This document shows positions 32,865 through 46,100 of a DNA stretch of 64,000 bases, in pieces. The translations under genes and the position numbers were made by a program. The stretch lies in assembly GCF_003269295.1 (NCBI RefSeq), contig NZ_QLTT01000001.1, forward strand, positions 763,635 to 827,634. The letters run 5' to 3'. The notes under the pieces are model-generated. The model saw only the letters and a list, made by a program, of their open reading frames with translations, was not told the DNA's origin and did no database searches. The DNA comes from Lentzea atacamensis (GTDB taxonomy: Bacteria > Actinomycetota > Actinomycetes > Mycobacteriales > Pseudonocardiaceae). Each line of letters starts with the position of its first letter. Position 1 is the first letter of the stretch.

Positions 32865-33959
32865 TCAGTCGAGCAGGTGGGTTTCGAAGGCGAGCACGGC
32901 CATGCCGAGGGACACCGGGTTGTCCAGGTGCCTGCCCAGCACGGTGGTCGCCGCTTCGAAAGCGGTTGCGAGCGCGTACTCCTTGATCACCGGGGTGACC
33001 GCCGACACGAGCGGCTCTCCGAGCGCGGCGCTGACCCATCCGCCGAACACGATCAACCCGGGGTTGAGCACGTTCACGGCGTTGGCGAGCGCCAGGCCGA
33101 GCGGACGGGCGTACCGGGCGAGCGTCTCCAGCGCCGCGGAGTCGCCCCGCCGCACGGCTCCCGCGAGCCGTGCCACCGTCGCCTCCAGGTCACCAGGAGG
33201 GCCGTCCCCGGCAAGGCGCACCAACGCGCCCGCTCCGACGTAGGCCTCCACACACCCGCGGCCCCCACACCGGCACGGTTCCCCACCGTCGTGAAGGACG
33301 GTGTGGCCCCACTCCCCCGCGCTGTTGGTCGCACCGCGCAGCAACCGGCCGTCGGCGAGCACTCCCAAGCCGACACCGGTCCCCAGGCTGACCACGATCA
33401 CGTCGTCCTGGTCGCGCGCCGCACCGAACATCTGCTCGGCCAGCGTGATCGCCTTCAGCGGATGATCCAGCACCACCGGCACGTCACAGCGCCGTTCGAG
33501 CAACGCCCGCAACCGCGGCTCCGGCACGCCGACCCCGATCGCACGGATCGGCGCCTCGTACACCTGCTGCCGCACGGCGGCCACAGCGGTGAGAACGTGC
33601 TCGACCACGGCTTCCGGCGCGTTCTCCTCCACTGGCACCCGTTTCCGGGCCAGTCGCGCCATGGCTTGGTCGAACAACTCGGCCGTCACGTGTGTTTCCG
33701 CGACGTCCACTCCCACCACCAACGAACCGCCGCCGCGCAACGTCAGCTGCGTGGCAGGCCGCCCACCGGTGCGCGGTCCAGCCGTTTCCTTCAGGAATCC
33801 GGCTTTCGCCAGCTCACCGACGATGGTGCCTATCGTGGCGACGGACAGGCCGAGCTGGTTCGCCAGCTCCAGCCGGGTCCGGGGTTCGCCACCGTAGAAG
33901 CTCCGCATGACCTCGACGCGGTGTGCCCGCCTCAGATCACCCGAATGCTTCAGTCGCAT
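32865..33959 (-). CDS. ROK-family transcriptional regulator
   Basis: A 364-residue protein with an N-terminal winged helix (LELANQLGLSVATIGTIVGELAKAGFL) and a ROK sugar-kinase-like domain: VGVDVAETHV, LGTGVGLGVLADG, and the zinc site with CRCGGRGCVEAYVG. ATG 33959 (MRLKHSG) is preferred over ATG 34010 because the ROK repressor consensus begins here and GAGG lies upstream. It probably represses itself and the adjacent binding-protein gene in response to a sugar. Confidence 0.88.
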   Translation of the reverse strand: MRLKHSGDLRRAHRVEVMRSFYGGEPRTRLELANQLGLSVATIGTIVGELAKAGFLKETAGPRTGGRPATQLTLRGGGSLVVGVDVAETHVTAELFDQAMARLARKRVPVEENAPEAVVEHVLTAVAAVRQQVYEAPIRAIGVGVPEPRLRALLERRCDVPVVLDHPLKAITLAEQMFGAARDQDDVIVVSLGTGVGLGVLADGRLLRGATNSAGEWGHTVLHDGGEPCRCGGRGCVEAYVGAGALVRLAGDGPPGDLEATVARLAGAVRRGDSAALETLARYARPLGLALANAVNVLNPGLIVFGGWVSAALGEPLVSAVTPVIKEYALATAFEAATTVLGRHLDNPVSLGMAVLAFETHLLD

Positions 33960-33971
33960 GAACCTGTTCCT

Positions 33972-34021
33972 CGTACTGCGCTCCGATCGGGCACAGTACG
34001 TGATCTTCATTCAATTTTGAA
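33972..34021 (-). promoter_or_regulatory. Upstream region of the ROK gene with inverted repeats
   Basis: CGTACTG and CAGTACG arms (33972-33978 and 33994-34000) and TTCAATTTTGAA (34010-34021) lie ahead of the ROK start. The second is a TTCAA/TTGAA palindrome of the kind bound by ROK repressors. Autoregulation is inferred. Confidence 0.35.
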
Positions 34022-34115
34022 GAGGTTCTTTCAACGGTCAGCAGAAGTGTGATCGCCTCGCCACCAGGATGTTTGCGCGATCAAGCTTCATCCGGACCGC
34101 TAACGGTTCGCAACG

Positions 34116-37100
34116 CTACGTGTGCGGCCGGTAGGTGGCCTGGCCGTTCACGACGACCAGGTCGACCTCCACGGAGCTCGGGCTGTGCCCGCCCAGCGGC
34201 GCGAGCACGACCGGCGGCCCGCCCTGGTGGATCACCACGTTCACACCGAGGTGACTCGCGATGAGGTGCCCGAGCAGGTCGCGCGCGTTGCCCGCACTCG
34301 TGTTCTCGTTCTCGCTGGGCCGCAGACTCCAGTTGAGGTTCTCGACCAGCGCGCCGTTGAGGTGTCCCGGCAGCATCGGCCTGCCGGCAGCGAAGTCTGT
34401 CGCGGCCCTCGCCACGTTCGGATCGTTGGCGGCCTTGTTCACCACGTGCTTGCGCAACGTCGCCGCGTCGCCGCGCGTGACGTACGCGACGGCGGCATAC
34501 AGCCCGTTGGGAGTGACCGGTGGCGGAGCGGGTCGTGCGAGGACGTCGTTGGCGAGGTACCGCAGGGTGTCGGCGGTGGGGTCGGGTGGCGCGGGCGGGG
34601 AAGCCGGCGCGCTGTCCATGTCGTCGTCGAGCATCACCATGTCGACGAGCTCCTGCCGCAGATCGGCGATCCGCTGCTCGTCCAGCCGCCCGAGGCCGGG
34701 TTCGAGCTCGGCGCGATGCCGCCGCACCAGCTCGGTGAACCCGCTCGCGGTGTCCGTGCCGTCGGCGGCGATGAGCCCCGCGGTGGAGAACACCTGGTAC
34801 ACCCACGCGGCCTGGTCCGCCGTGTCACCGGCCGGCGCCGGCCGTTCTGCGATGGCGTCGGAGAGCGGCGGCGGACCCGTGATCGCCGCCAGCGCGACCT
34901 GCTGGGCGAAGTTCGTGGCGCGGTTGTACCCCTTGTCGTGGTTGAAGATCTCCCCCGCGAGCACCTCAGCGTCCTGGGTCAGCTGCGGGGTGTTGTTGAT
35001 CGTGTCCCACAACTGGTGCGCCCAGCTGCCGAACGCCGCCCGGCCGGCGTCCGAGTCGAGGTCCGCGAACGCCTCCCGTTGCGCCGTCTCGATGATCGGG
35101 CGCTCGAACTGTTGGATGAACGCGTCGGCCACGGCGTCCACACCGAGCTCGCGGATCAAACCAGCGACCTCATCAGTCCTGGTGTCCAGCACCACCGACG
35201 CCCGCAGCAGGTGCAGTCCGGCCTCGTGATGGACATACTGCTGAGGATTCGACCACAGAGCACTCTCCACCGACCTCATCAACGGCGAAGCGTGCTCCAT
35301 CGCACTCGACGCCAACTCCGCCAGCTGATCGGTCGCAGAGACCGGCACGTCCTCGTCGACCATCCCGTACGACTGCAGCTCCTCACGGAGCTCCGCGGTC
35401 AGCCGGTCGGTCAGCTCAACACCGATCCCCGCCGCCAGTTCGGCCCGATTGTCGTTGACAGCGGCCGTGAACTGCTCCGGGCTGACACTCGCGTCCGCAG
35501 GGATCAGCTTCGCGTCCGCCAGCACCTGGAACAACCACATCGCCTGGGCGGACGGGTCGTTGTCCGGGCGGCCGCGGCCGGCGACCGCTTCCGCGAGCGG
35601 CGGGGGTGGGATGAGGGTTTCGAGGATGCGGGCCTGCGCGAAGTTGGTGGCGCGGTTGTAGCCCTTGTCGTGGTGGAAGACGTGGTCGGCGAGCGCGTCG
35701 GGGTCCGCCGCGAGCTGCGGCTGGTTCTCGATGGTGTCCCACAGCTGGTGCGCCCAGGTGGTGAAGGCGTTGCGCGCGGGTTCGGTGCTCAGGTCGGCGA
35801 ACGCCTCGCGCTGGGCCGTTTCGATGATCGGGCGTTCGAACTGGCGGATGAACGCGTCGGCCACCGCGTCGGCGCCGTGCCGGTCGATGAGGTCGCCGAC
35901 CTCGGCGGTTCTGGTGTGCAGCACCACGGATGCCCGGAGCAGGTGCAGGGCCGCCGCGGAGTTGACGAACCTGCGCGGGTCCGACGCGAGCACGTCGTGC
36001 ACAGACCTCATCAGCGGTGAGGCGTCTTCCATCGCTGTCGTGACCAGTTCCGAGAGCTGGTCATCTGCTGTGGCGGCGTGGTTCACGGGGGCGAGGTTCA
36101 CGTGGAGATCGGCGGCATTGGGCCGCCCCGGTGCCACCGTGATGTCGACCGCGATCTCACGGGAGAGCAGCTCGGCGACGCGCGCGGCGTGGTCGCCGGT
36201 GATCTCGACGACCGGTGCCGGGAGGCCCTCGGCCGCGCGGGCCGCCTGCAGCCCGGCGAGCCGTTCGGCCATCCTTTCCAGCTCCACCAGCTGGTGGAAC
36301 GTCAGGGACGTGCTGCCCGCGGGCAGCTCCAGCGACAGGTCGGGCAGCGAGGCAGCGGGCACCGGCGGTGGCTCGGCCTCGGGTGACGAAGGTTCAGGCG
36401 AGGCCGGTACCGCGTTGAAGCGGCCGACCTCCTGATCGACGACCTCCTTGGCCTGCCACCACGCCTGCTGCGCCCGTGCCGCCTCCGCCCGAGTCCGTTC
36501 CACCTCCGCCTCGGCTCGCACGATCTCCGCTCGCAGGTCCTGCTCGGCGCGCACCGCCTCCGAATGCCTGGCTCGCGCGGTGTCCCTGGCCAGCGAGGCC
36601 TGCCGCAGTCCCTCCTCGGCAACGCGCAGCGCCCCCTCGGACGCCTCCGCACGAGCCTGCGCGGTACCGAGGTCGACGACGGCCTCGCTGTGAAGGTCCC
36701 TGGCTCTGGCAGCCAGCTCGGCGGTGCGCGCTGCCGTGGCCATGGCGGCCTGGTGTTCCCGCACCGCCTCCTGACGCGCCTCCGCAGCATCACGGATCTC
36801 CGACTGATCGGAATCGGCACGCGCAGCCTGCTCACGGGCCGTTGCCTGGTCCACGTCGAGCCGCGCGGCCAGCGCCATCTGCTCGGCGAGGGTGGCGTTG
36901 AGCTCGTTGGAGCGCAAGAGGTCCGCCGCCTCGTCCACCGCGGATTCCGCCCGTGCCAACGCCTGCACTGCCTCGTCGCGCTGCTGCCGCGCGGCGCCGA
37001 GCCTGGTCGTCGCGTCCGTGACGTTCTGTTCGGCGATGGCGAGTTCAGCCGCGCGCGTGGTCACGTCGGTGGTGGCCTGCGCGAGCTGCGGGGCGAGATC

Positions 37101-40100
37101 GTTGATGGTCGTCTGGGCGGCGTGCCGGGCCTCGTCGGCGGTGACTTCCGCTTCACGCCAAGCCTTCGCGGCCTCGTGCACGCCGGTCTGCGCCGCGTCG
37201 AGATCGTCGGGCAACGTCCGGCCCAGGACGGTTTCCGCGTCGGCCGCGTGCATGCGGACCTGCGCCGAACCCGGCACCTTCAGCTCGACGACGCCGGTGC
37301 GGCCCTTGCCGAGGTCGGCCACGACGCGGTATTCGACGTCGTAGCCGACGAGACCCGTGCGGCCCTCGGTCTTGAGGGTCGTCGCCGGGTTGTGCGTGGT
37401 GCCGGCCGACACCGCCGCGCTGTCCTCGGACGCGTGCCGGATCTCCGCACCGGCTGCGGAGAACCCGATGTCGGGCTTCTTCGACGTCACGCCACCAGGC
37501 GCCAGCGCCACTGTCACGTCGTGGGACTCAGTCCGCTTGGCCTCGCTCGACGTGGCTCCCACGGTCGAGCGGGCTTCGGACACCGCTACGCCGTCGCTCA
37601 ACGCCTCCAGCCGGGGGTTCACCAGCCTCGCGTACACCTTCACCCGCGCGTGCTGGCTCGTCGTCAGCGACGCCTCGCGCAGGCCGGGCACCTCGAACGC
37701 GCCGTCCAGCATTCCCGGGAGGTTGGGCTGCAACGACTCCAGCGCCAGCCCCGACCGCAAGGCGTTCATCGCCCCCGTGCCCTTGCCGGTGATGCCGGTG
37801 TTCGCGCCCGCGCCTCGCAGCGCGCGGACGGCCGCGTCCTGCAGGAGCTGAGCCCCGCGCAGGTTCTCGACCGAGGCGAACGGGGGCAGCTTCGCCGACG
37901 TCTCCTGCCATTCGCGTGCGCTCGCGGGGGTACCGTCCTCGGCGGGCCGGGTCGTGGCGTGCGAGGTCAACGGCACCGGATCCGCCGTGGTCTTCTGGTT
38001 GTCGGCGTGCACGCGGACGGCCATGCCGACCTGGCCGCTGGTTGCCCGTCCGATCTCCTTGCTGCCCTTCTCGACCACGAGCTCGAACGTCACGGGCACC
38101 GTGTAGCGGGCAGCGGGACCAGAGGCGGCGCGGGTCTGGCCGAGCTGCTTCGTCGTCGACTCGGTCGACGAGTACGACTGGGCCTGGCCCACGTTCACCG
38201 CCGCCGCCCCGCCGACCGTGGCGGACACGTTGGCGTCACCGGTCTTGGGCAGGCCCGAACCGGGCACCTTCAGGCCGGCGCCCCAGCCGGTTCCTCCACC
38301 GCTGGTCTTCGTGACGACCTGCGTGCCCGTTGAGGTGTGCTCGATGTCGACACCGTCGTTGACCGCGCCCTGGAACACCGGTTCACCAGGAGTCGCCTTC
38401 AGCGTGACCTGGTAGGTGTCCTTGCCGAACACGCCCGGATCGTGCACCAGCAACGGGATGCCGCCGTCCAAAGCGCTGTCCACCAACGCCTTCACGCTCG
38501 CGTCCGACGTGAGATCGGTGAGCCGCCGCAGGTTGTTCATGGAGTCGTCGAGAACCGACTTCGGCAACAGGTTCTTGCCGAGCTTGCCCAGCTTCTCCCT
38601 CAGCTGCGGCACCAGGTCCGACAGGTCCGGCGCCTGTTCCACCAGGCCGAGTCCCAGCGCGGAGGACTCACCCGGCCGCAGCGTGGACGGTGGCGCCATC
38701 GTGCCCTGCTCCACCGGTGCAACCGCAGCCTCGACCGGCGGCAGCACACCCATGTCCCGCGCGACGTCCTCGCTGACCCGGACGAACACACCGCCCGGCA
38801 ACGTGACGACGGAACCGGCGACGCTCGTGGAGCCCTTGCGGACGGTGTTGCTCGCGCGGCTCTCACCGACGACGGTGACCTCGGCGTCGAGCTGGACCAG
38901 CACGGTCCGGCCCGTGGCGGGCATGACCCTGTTGCGGTCGACGCTGCCGGTGGCCTCGGTGCCCGTCGTCTTCGTCTTGGACCACGGCGTCCACTTCGCG
39001 GTGGCGCCCAACGCCGTCGACCCCACGGCGCCCTTCGTCGGCCGCATCGGCGTGTTCAACCCGGCCGTCACGTCGACCGAGCGCGAGTCCGTTCTGCTCT
39101 CCCCCGCCTTGAACCCACCCGCGTGCGCGGCTTCCACGCCGACGTCGTCCGAAATCGACACGAGCTTCGGGTTGCTCAGCCCGACGGCCATACCTACTGC
39201 ACCCACCCGGTCGGCCACGCGCCGGCCGTACTTGAGGCCGCCCTCGGTCATCCCCTTGCCGACCAGCGTGGGCAGGTTCGCCTTGATGCTCTCCGGGCTG
39301 AACAGCTTGTCGATCCGGTTGCGCGCCTCGGTTCCGGGGACCGTCAACGCCGTGTCCCCGCTCGCGTTGAGCGCCGCGATCGCCGCATCCCGCACCGCCT
39401 CCGTGTTCGCCACGGCCTCCACGTGCAGCGACGGCCACGCCCGCGGCTTCGGCGCGGTGAGCAGCTGCTGGATCGTCGGCGGGTCCGGGATCGCCACCGG
39501 CGCGGACGGCGTCCCCGGTGCGAATGCCGCGGGATCCGTCGACAGCGTCGAGCCGTCCGACACCCACAGGTTCACCTGACCGCTGATCTCCCGCAGGTTC
39601 ACCCCGGTCTTCGCGATCGTCTTCGGCTCCGGCACCTTCAGCCACGGCGATCCCGGCGTGAGTCGCTTGACCCACGCGCGGTTGCGGCTGAACCTCGTGA
39701 CCTCGACGTCGAACGTCACGTCGTGCTGGAACAGCTGCGCGTTCGGGCTTCCCCCGGTCGACCTGGTCGCGCCCACTGTCGGGCCCGCCGAGGTCTTCAC
39801 CGCGGTCGTGCTGGTGTACTTCGCGCCCACCGACGGCGTCGGCGTCGCCGTCGTCCGCTTGTCGCCGGACGGAATGACGACCTTGGCCTCGACCCCGGCG
39901 CTCCAGCCCTTCTGGGTGGTCGTCGCGCTGTCCAGCTTCGGACCGGTGCTCGCCGAACCGCGCACGTTGCGTTGCTCCGCCTGGCCCAGGTGGACGGGGT
40001 TGGTCAGCCGCGCCTTCACCGTGACGTTGATGAAGTCGTTGGTGGCCATGCCCTGACGCTTCAGCTGCACCTGCACACCGGCACCGAGCAGACTGTCCAT

Positions 40101-43100
40101 TTGCGACTGCAGTGCCGCCGGCGACAGCTCGGTCGTCAGCTTGCGCAGGTTCTCCGCCTGGTCGGCGAGATCCTGCATGTTCCTGCCCGCCTTGCGCGGA
40201 TCACTCGCGGCGTCGGCGAACGACGGCAGGAACTTCTCGAAACCGGGGATGCCCCGCAGCGCGCCTTCGACCTGGCTCTGCACTTCGGCCGCGGGTTCGA
40301 ACGACCCGACCTTCACCGCACCGGCGGCGGCCGCGCTCGTGAGGTACGGAGGCGGGAACTTCGGCTCCGGGGTCGGAACCACGAGGTCGGTCGTGGCGTC
40401 CGCCGGCACCGGCAGGTTCGCGGCGCCCGCCTCCGGCAGGCCCGCACGCAGGTAGCCCGTCGCCGTGACCGGAATCGTGGTGCCGTGCGGAGTCTGGAAC
40501 TCCAGCCGCATCTTCGTCCGGTACAGGCCCAGCTCACCCTTGACCTGGATGCCGGTCTTCACCGACGCGCTGGTGCCCGCGCTCGACGATTCCGTGGTTC
40601 GCGCGGAATAGCCGACGGTGGCGGTGGCCGAGCCGCCGACCTTGCCCTTTGCCGTGGCACCGCCGCCGACCGTGACGCTGGCGTCGAAACCGCTCTTCGT
40701 CGCCGCACTCAACCCGGTGCTGATGGCCGCGGACTCGTGCACCCGCAGGTTGGCCGAGGACGTGGTGCCGACGAGCTCGACACTCACCGGCACCGCTCGC
40801 ATCCGGACCACGCCACCACGACTGCCGTGCGGGCTGCTCAGATCCGGCGACACGACCCAGCCGTTCAACGCCGCACCCAGGTTGTCCCGAATCGCCGACG
40901 GCGACAGGAACTCCTGCAACGCCGTCCGACCCGGCGCACCCAGCTTCGTCACACTCGGATGCAACTGCCGCGCGATGTCCTCGAACGCCTTCGCGGAGTC
41001 GAGATCGGTGACGGCCTCCGGCGCCGCGTGTTCCGGCGTCCTGGTCCAGGGCGTCTCGGACAGGCCCGGATCCGCTGGGGTGATGGCGATCAGGTCGCCG
41101 GGGATCTGGAGACCCACCTCCTGCGTCACCTCGACGTGCGCGCCGACCTGGTTGCCTCGCGCGTCGGTCAGCGTGACCCGGTACGTGACCGGCACCTGCG
41201 CGCCGAACGCCTCGTCGGTGGAGCGGATCGCCCGCTGATCGGTGGTGGAGGTGCCCGTCGTCGCGCTCGTGACCGGCCGGGCCAGTGCTGCCTTGCCCGC
41301 CACCGTGCCCGTCGCACCGACCGCCATGCCGAGGGTGACGGCACCGCCCACATCCCCTGCCGTGCCGATGGTTCCGGTCTGTGTCGTGGTGTTGCCGCTC
41401 TGCGCGGTGAAGTCGACCTTCGTCTTCGGGGTGAGGTCGGTCGTCGTGCTCGTGCCCAGCGTCGCCGTGACGTTGGCTTCGAACCAGTCCTTGCCGACCT
41501 TGATCTGGAAGTTGCGGCCGTTGCCCAGGAACGACTCGAAGTTCTGGCTCAACGCGGGCGCGATCTGGTCCACGCCGCGCGGGGTGACGCCCACGCGCTG
41601 CGGGAGCAGGCCGGCAACCGCCTGCTCGATCTGCGGGCCGCCGTTCACCTCGACGGCGGCGATGGTGCCGAGCGCCGCGCTGTCCTGGAAGAACGAGGGG
41701 AGCTGGCCTGCCACCGACGCGTCGGTGGCAGGCACGAAGTCCTCGTCGCTGAGCGAGGCGTCGTCAGCGGGCAGGAAGTCCGCCGAGGAGTCAGATCGGG
41801 CGGGGCTCACCGGCGGAGAGGACGGTTCGGGCTGGGCCGACGTGCTGGGCTCGGCCGATGTCGCAGGCGGTGCGGGAGGAGCAGGTGGGGCGGGCCTCGA
41901 CGGCGTCGCAGCGGCGTCCGGTGCAGTCCGAGGTGCCGGGGCGGTTCCCGGCGGGTCCAGCCGGGTGTCCGGGACCATCACCTGGCTGTTGGCGATGCGT
42001 TCGATCAGCCACAGGTGCCTGGGCAGCAGAGCGGGGTCGGGCAGGTAGAGGTCGGTCCCCATCATGCCGCCGTCGTCGGTGTGCATGCTGGACCGCGACT
42101 CGCGCGCCAGGAACACTCTCGTCGCGTCGACGTACTCGTCCGGCGCGCCCAGGTAGTGCAGCATCTCGTGCGCGTACACGCCGGGGGTGGCGGTGGGGTT
42201 CCACTCCAGCTGGTTCGAGTGGACGTCCTTCACCTCGACCGTCGTGTGGGTGTCAGCCGCGTTGTCGGTGAACTCGACGTTGAGGTGGAACTGGTCGCCG
42301 CTGGGCAGCCGGTAACCCCGGTTCAGCAAGGAGTTCACGCCGTCGTGGGTGTTGGCGCGCACCTGGTCCAGCACGGCGGGGTCAACGCCGGCCCCCGGCT
42401 TCAGGTGGACCTTGACCGTGTACTCCTGGACGAACTCCCCCGGGCGGACCTCGATCCGGCGCAGGTCGTAGTTGACCAGCGTGCGGTACATCGAGATGTT
42501 CGACGGCGTGCTGTACGTGGTGACCCCGGCGATCTCCGTGTCCACGGTGCGCGCGTGAGCGCTCTCGCGAAGGTTCTGCCACATGTCCGGCGACGCCGGA
42601 TCGTGGGGGGCGAACCAGTCCGCCGTCGCCGCCGAGCTGTGCCGCCACGACTCGTCGTCGATGACCTTCCGCGCCGGCGACGGCGTCCGGGCCGGCGGTG
42701 GCGACGTCTTGCCGTCCGGCCGTTTGAGCTCCCAGTCCACCCGGACGTCGGCACCTGTCTGCCGCCCGGCCACCACCTGGACGTCGACCAGTCCGCCCAG
42801 CTGTGCCGTGAGCAGCTGGCTGACCGTCCGCGCGTGCGGGCCGGACACCTCGGCCTTCGGCGGCAGGTAACCCAGGTCCGCGCGTGTGGTCGCCGCGTCC
42901 ACGAGGCTGCCGGCCAGCGTGCGGACCTGGGCCGACTGCTCGGCGGTCAGGCTGGTCGCGCCCGGCTCGAAGTCGAACGACAGCTCCACCGGTGCCGTCC
43001 GCGGGGCGGGTGCGCTGGTGTTCCCGAGGCGTGCCCGGTGTTCCCGGATGGTCGCCGGGTCGCGGAACATGTCCGACAGCGCCGCCATCTTCGCCGCGGC

Positions 43101-46100
43101 GTCGCTGACCCTGCCATCCTTGGTGTACTCGAAGTGCCTGCCGTCCGGGGTCTTCGTGATCCCGTCAGGACCTGTCTCGAACCGGTTGGTGAACGAGTTC
43201 GGACCATGGTGGTCGACGCCCTTGCGGTCGACGTACGTGCTGTGCGTGGTGTAGGAGGAGAAGTCCGCCTGGTAGTACTGATGGAACTCCTCAAACAGCT
43301 TCTTCGCGTTCTCCGGCCGGGCATCCGGGTCGATCTTGACGGTGAGGTCGTTCAGGAACTTGAAGGTCTCGTCCGCGGTGATCTTGTTGCGCAGGTAGAA
43401 GCCGAACGGGTCGGAGTCGACGATCGCCCTGGCGGCCTTGAACTCCCTGTCGTTGTTCCACAGGCCGCGGTAGCGGTCCATCATCTCGACGGCGAGCTTG
43501 TGCTCGGGTTCGCGATCGTGCCGGCCCTGGCCGTCGCCGAACTGGTTCTTGGCGTTGACCTTCTCGATGTCGTGGAACAGGATCGCCTTCGCCAGCGCGT
43601 CGACGGGCAGGAACCGCGTGTCCGGGTTCTCGTTCGCGGTGAGGTCGAGGAACTGCCCGAGCACCATCTGCGAGTGCTCGTAGAACGTGTAGACGCCCTT
43701 GGCTCCCGGCTCCCGGAAGGGCTTGTCCTGCACCTGGGTGGCGACCTCGTCGAACTTCGGGCCCAGCTCCGGGAACTGGCCGATCAGCTCCTTGACCGCG
43801 GTCTCCGGGTTCCGCGTGCCGGCGATGGTCCTGCTCAGCTGGTCGCCGGCCTGCCGCTGGCGGGCGAGCTCCGCGGGACGCTGCTGGTTCCACTCGTGGA
43901 AGGAGTTCGGGAACGGTGTCTCACCGTACTTGCGGGTGTTGAAGTCGATGGCCATCCGATCGGAGTCGGCTGACATCAGCGCACCGATCTCGGCCTGGGT
44001 GGCGATACCGGGCACCTTGGCCATCAGCGCGTCGACCGCGGCCGGGTCGACCGGGTCGAACTCGAACCCGGCCAGTTTCCGCTCCGCACGCGTCTTCGCG
44101 TCGTGTGCGACGGCGTCGGCCACGTCGTCGCGGAAGTTCTGGTCGACGAGCGCCAGCGCCGGGTCGTTCTTCAGCGCCGCGCTGGTCGCGGTCTCGAGCT
44201 CCGGCAGCACCTCGTCACGCACCACGGCCCGCAGTTCGTCGGGCTGCGTGGCGGCGAGATCCTTGCCGGTGAACGAGTTCAGCGCCTTGGTGGTCACCTT
44301 GGCGAGCACCTGCTTCTCGGCCACGTCGGCAACCAGGTTCTTGTCGATGCGCGGCGAGGTCGACGGGAGCTCTCCGTGAGCGATGCGCGCGCCGATGAGC
44401 TTGCCGAACGCGTTCACCCTGTTACCGCCGAGCCAGCTCGCCTTCCTGCCGCCGCCCTCGGCCGCCGCGACCGCGACGAGCGGACCGAGTTCCTGCTTCA
44501 GCGTCTCCAGCTGCTGACTGTCGATCTTGTCCGGCACCTTGCGGCGGTTGAGCTCGCCGAGCACGTCGGTGAGCTCGCCGAACTGCCGGCCCAGTTCGTC
44601 GCGCATCCGGTTGCCCAGAGCCCGTGCCACCTCGCTGCGACTGTCGTGGTCGAGCAGCGCGAGGTCCGGATGGTTCGCGACCCCGGCCTCGAACTCGGCG
44701 GCAACCGGCCCGATGACCTCGTCCGCGAACACCTTGAGCTTGCTGTTCTTCGGCCGGTACCCGTTCTTCATCAGTGAATGGAAGTCCGCCCTGGAGGACA
44801 GGCCGGACGACCTGATGTTCTTGACGGCGCCGTCGATCTTCTTCGCCGCGTCCGCCGCCGCCTTCGGCACAACGTTCTCACGCAGGACCTTCTCGAACGC
44901 CTCCTGGTTCACGGCGGGCGCGTCCGTGCGGGCGAGGTGGTCGCGCAGTGCCGGGCCACCCGTCGACAGCACGTCGGTGGTCACCTTGCTGACGTTGGTG
45001 GCCGCAGGGCCCACCTCGTTGAGGAACTGGTTGAGCCGCTCCACCCGTGCCTCGAACCCGGTGTCCTTCGGCGGCGGCGCGTCCCGCCGTGCCGTGGGGA
45101 AGGTGTCGGCGTCCGGTTCGATGAGGGCGAGGGGCACGCGGCCAGCAGGGTCCTGTTTGGACTGCATCCACGTCAGGTGGTGCTCCCGCAGCTGGGTCGC
45201 CATGTCGTGCAACTTGGTGGCGTTGTTGAGGAAGCCCACCTTCCACGCCCCGCCGTCCTTCTCCCACTGCAACCACGGGTCGTAAGCCTTGCCCAGGACG
45301 TCACTGCGGAAGTCGGGGTCCAGGCCCAGCCGCTGGTAGAGCTCCGAAACGGGCACGATCCGCCCCGCCTGGTCCGGGAAGTCGAACGGCAGGGCCGAGT
45401 CGGCCGGATAAGTGGTCAGCGAGCCGGGCTCGGCATGCTCCATCAGCTGGTTGTAATGCTCACCGCCGATGCCGAACTGGTTCGACTCCCCTCTCACGTC
45501 GACGTTCATCGAAGGTGCTTCACCTTGTCCGAGCTCGATCGTCGCACCACTCGTGATCTTGTTGTAGACGTCCAGCGGCACCAGGTACGACCGCAGCACC
45601 GGCCGCAGCGGTGCTGACGACGGGTCCTTCGGGTTGGAGGGCTTGCCGCCATCGGTCGCTGCGTACTTGGCGAGCCACTGCACCGCTCGCAGCGGACGAC
45701 CGGCCCCCGCCCACAGGTACGATCCCTTGCCCTTGGCGAACTTCAGCTCGCCGCTCCGCGGATCCTGCTGGATGTCCTTGAAAGCCGTGTCTCCGCTGAG
45801 ATCCACGGGGTTCACCACGGCGGTGTAGAGACGCACGTGGTGACGACCCGCGATAGTCTCGATCTCGAACTCGCCGCGGTGCAGCGTGTGCCACGCGCCG
45901 TTGAGCTCGAGCTTGGTGGGCCCTGGATACGACACCCCGGGCCGTCCGATGTGGACACTCTCCCTGGTGGCCGCGTACCGGGTGCTGCCATCGGGCGCTT
46001 CGCTCGCCACGAGGTGCACCGGCCGTCCGGTGACCGGTCCGAAGGAGGTGAACTTCCCGTCCACGCCGAGCGCGTGCACCCGCGCGTCGGCGGCCCGCGC

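Noticed and set aside
38337..43973. A 1,878-codon open frame on the plus strand
   Set aside because: It is antisense to the giant gene; long reverse frames are expected in 70% GC DNA. Its translation is Arg/His/Val-rich with no domain.
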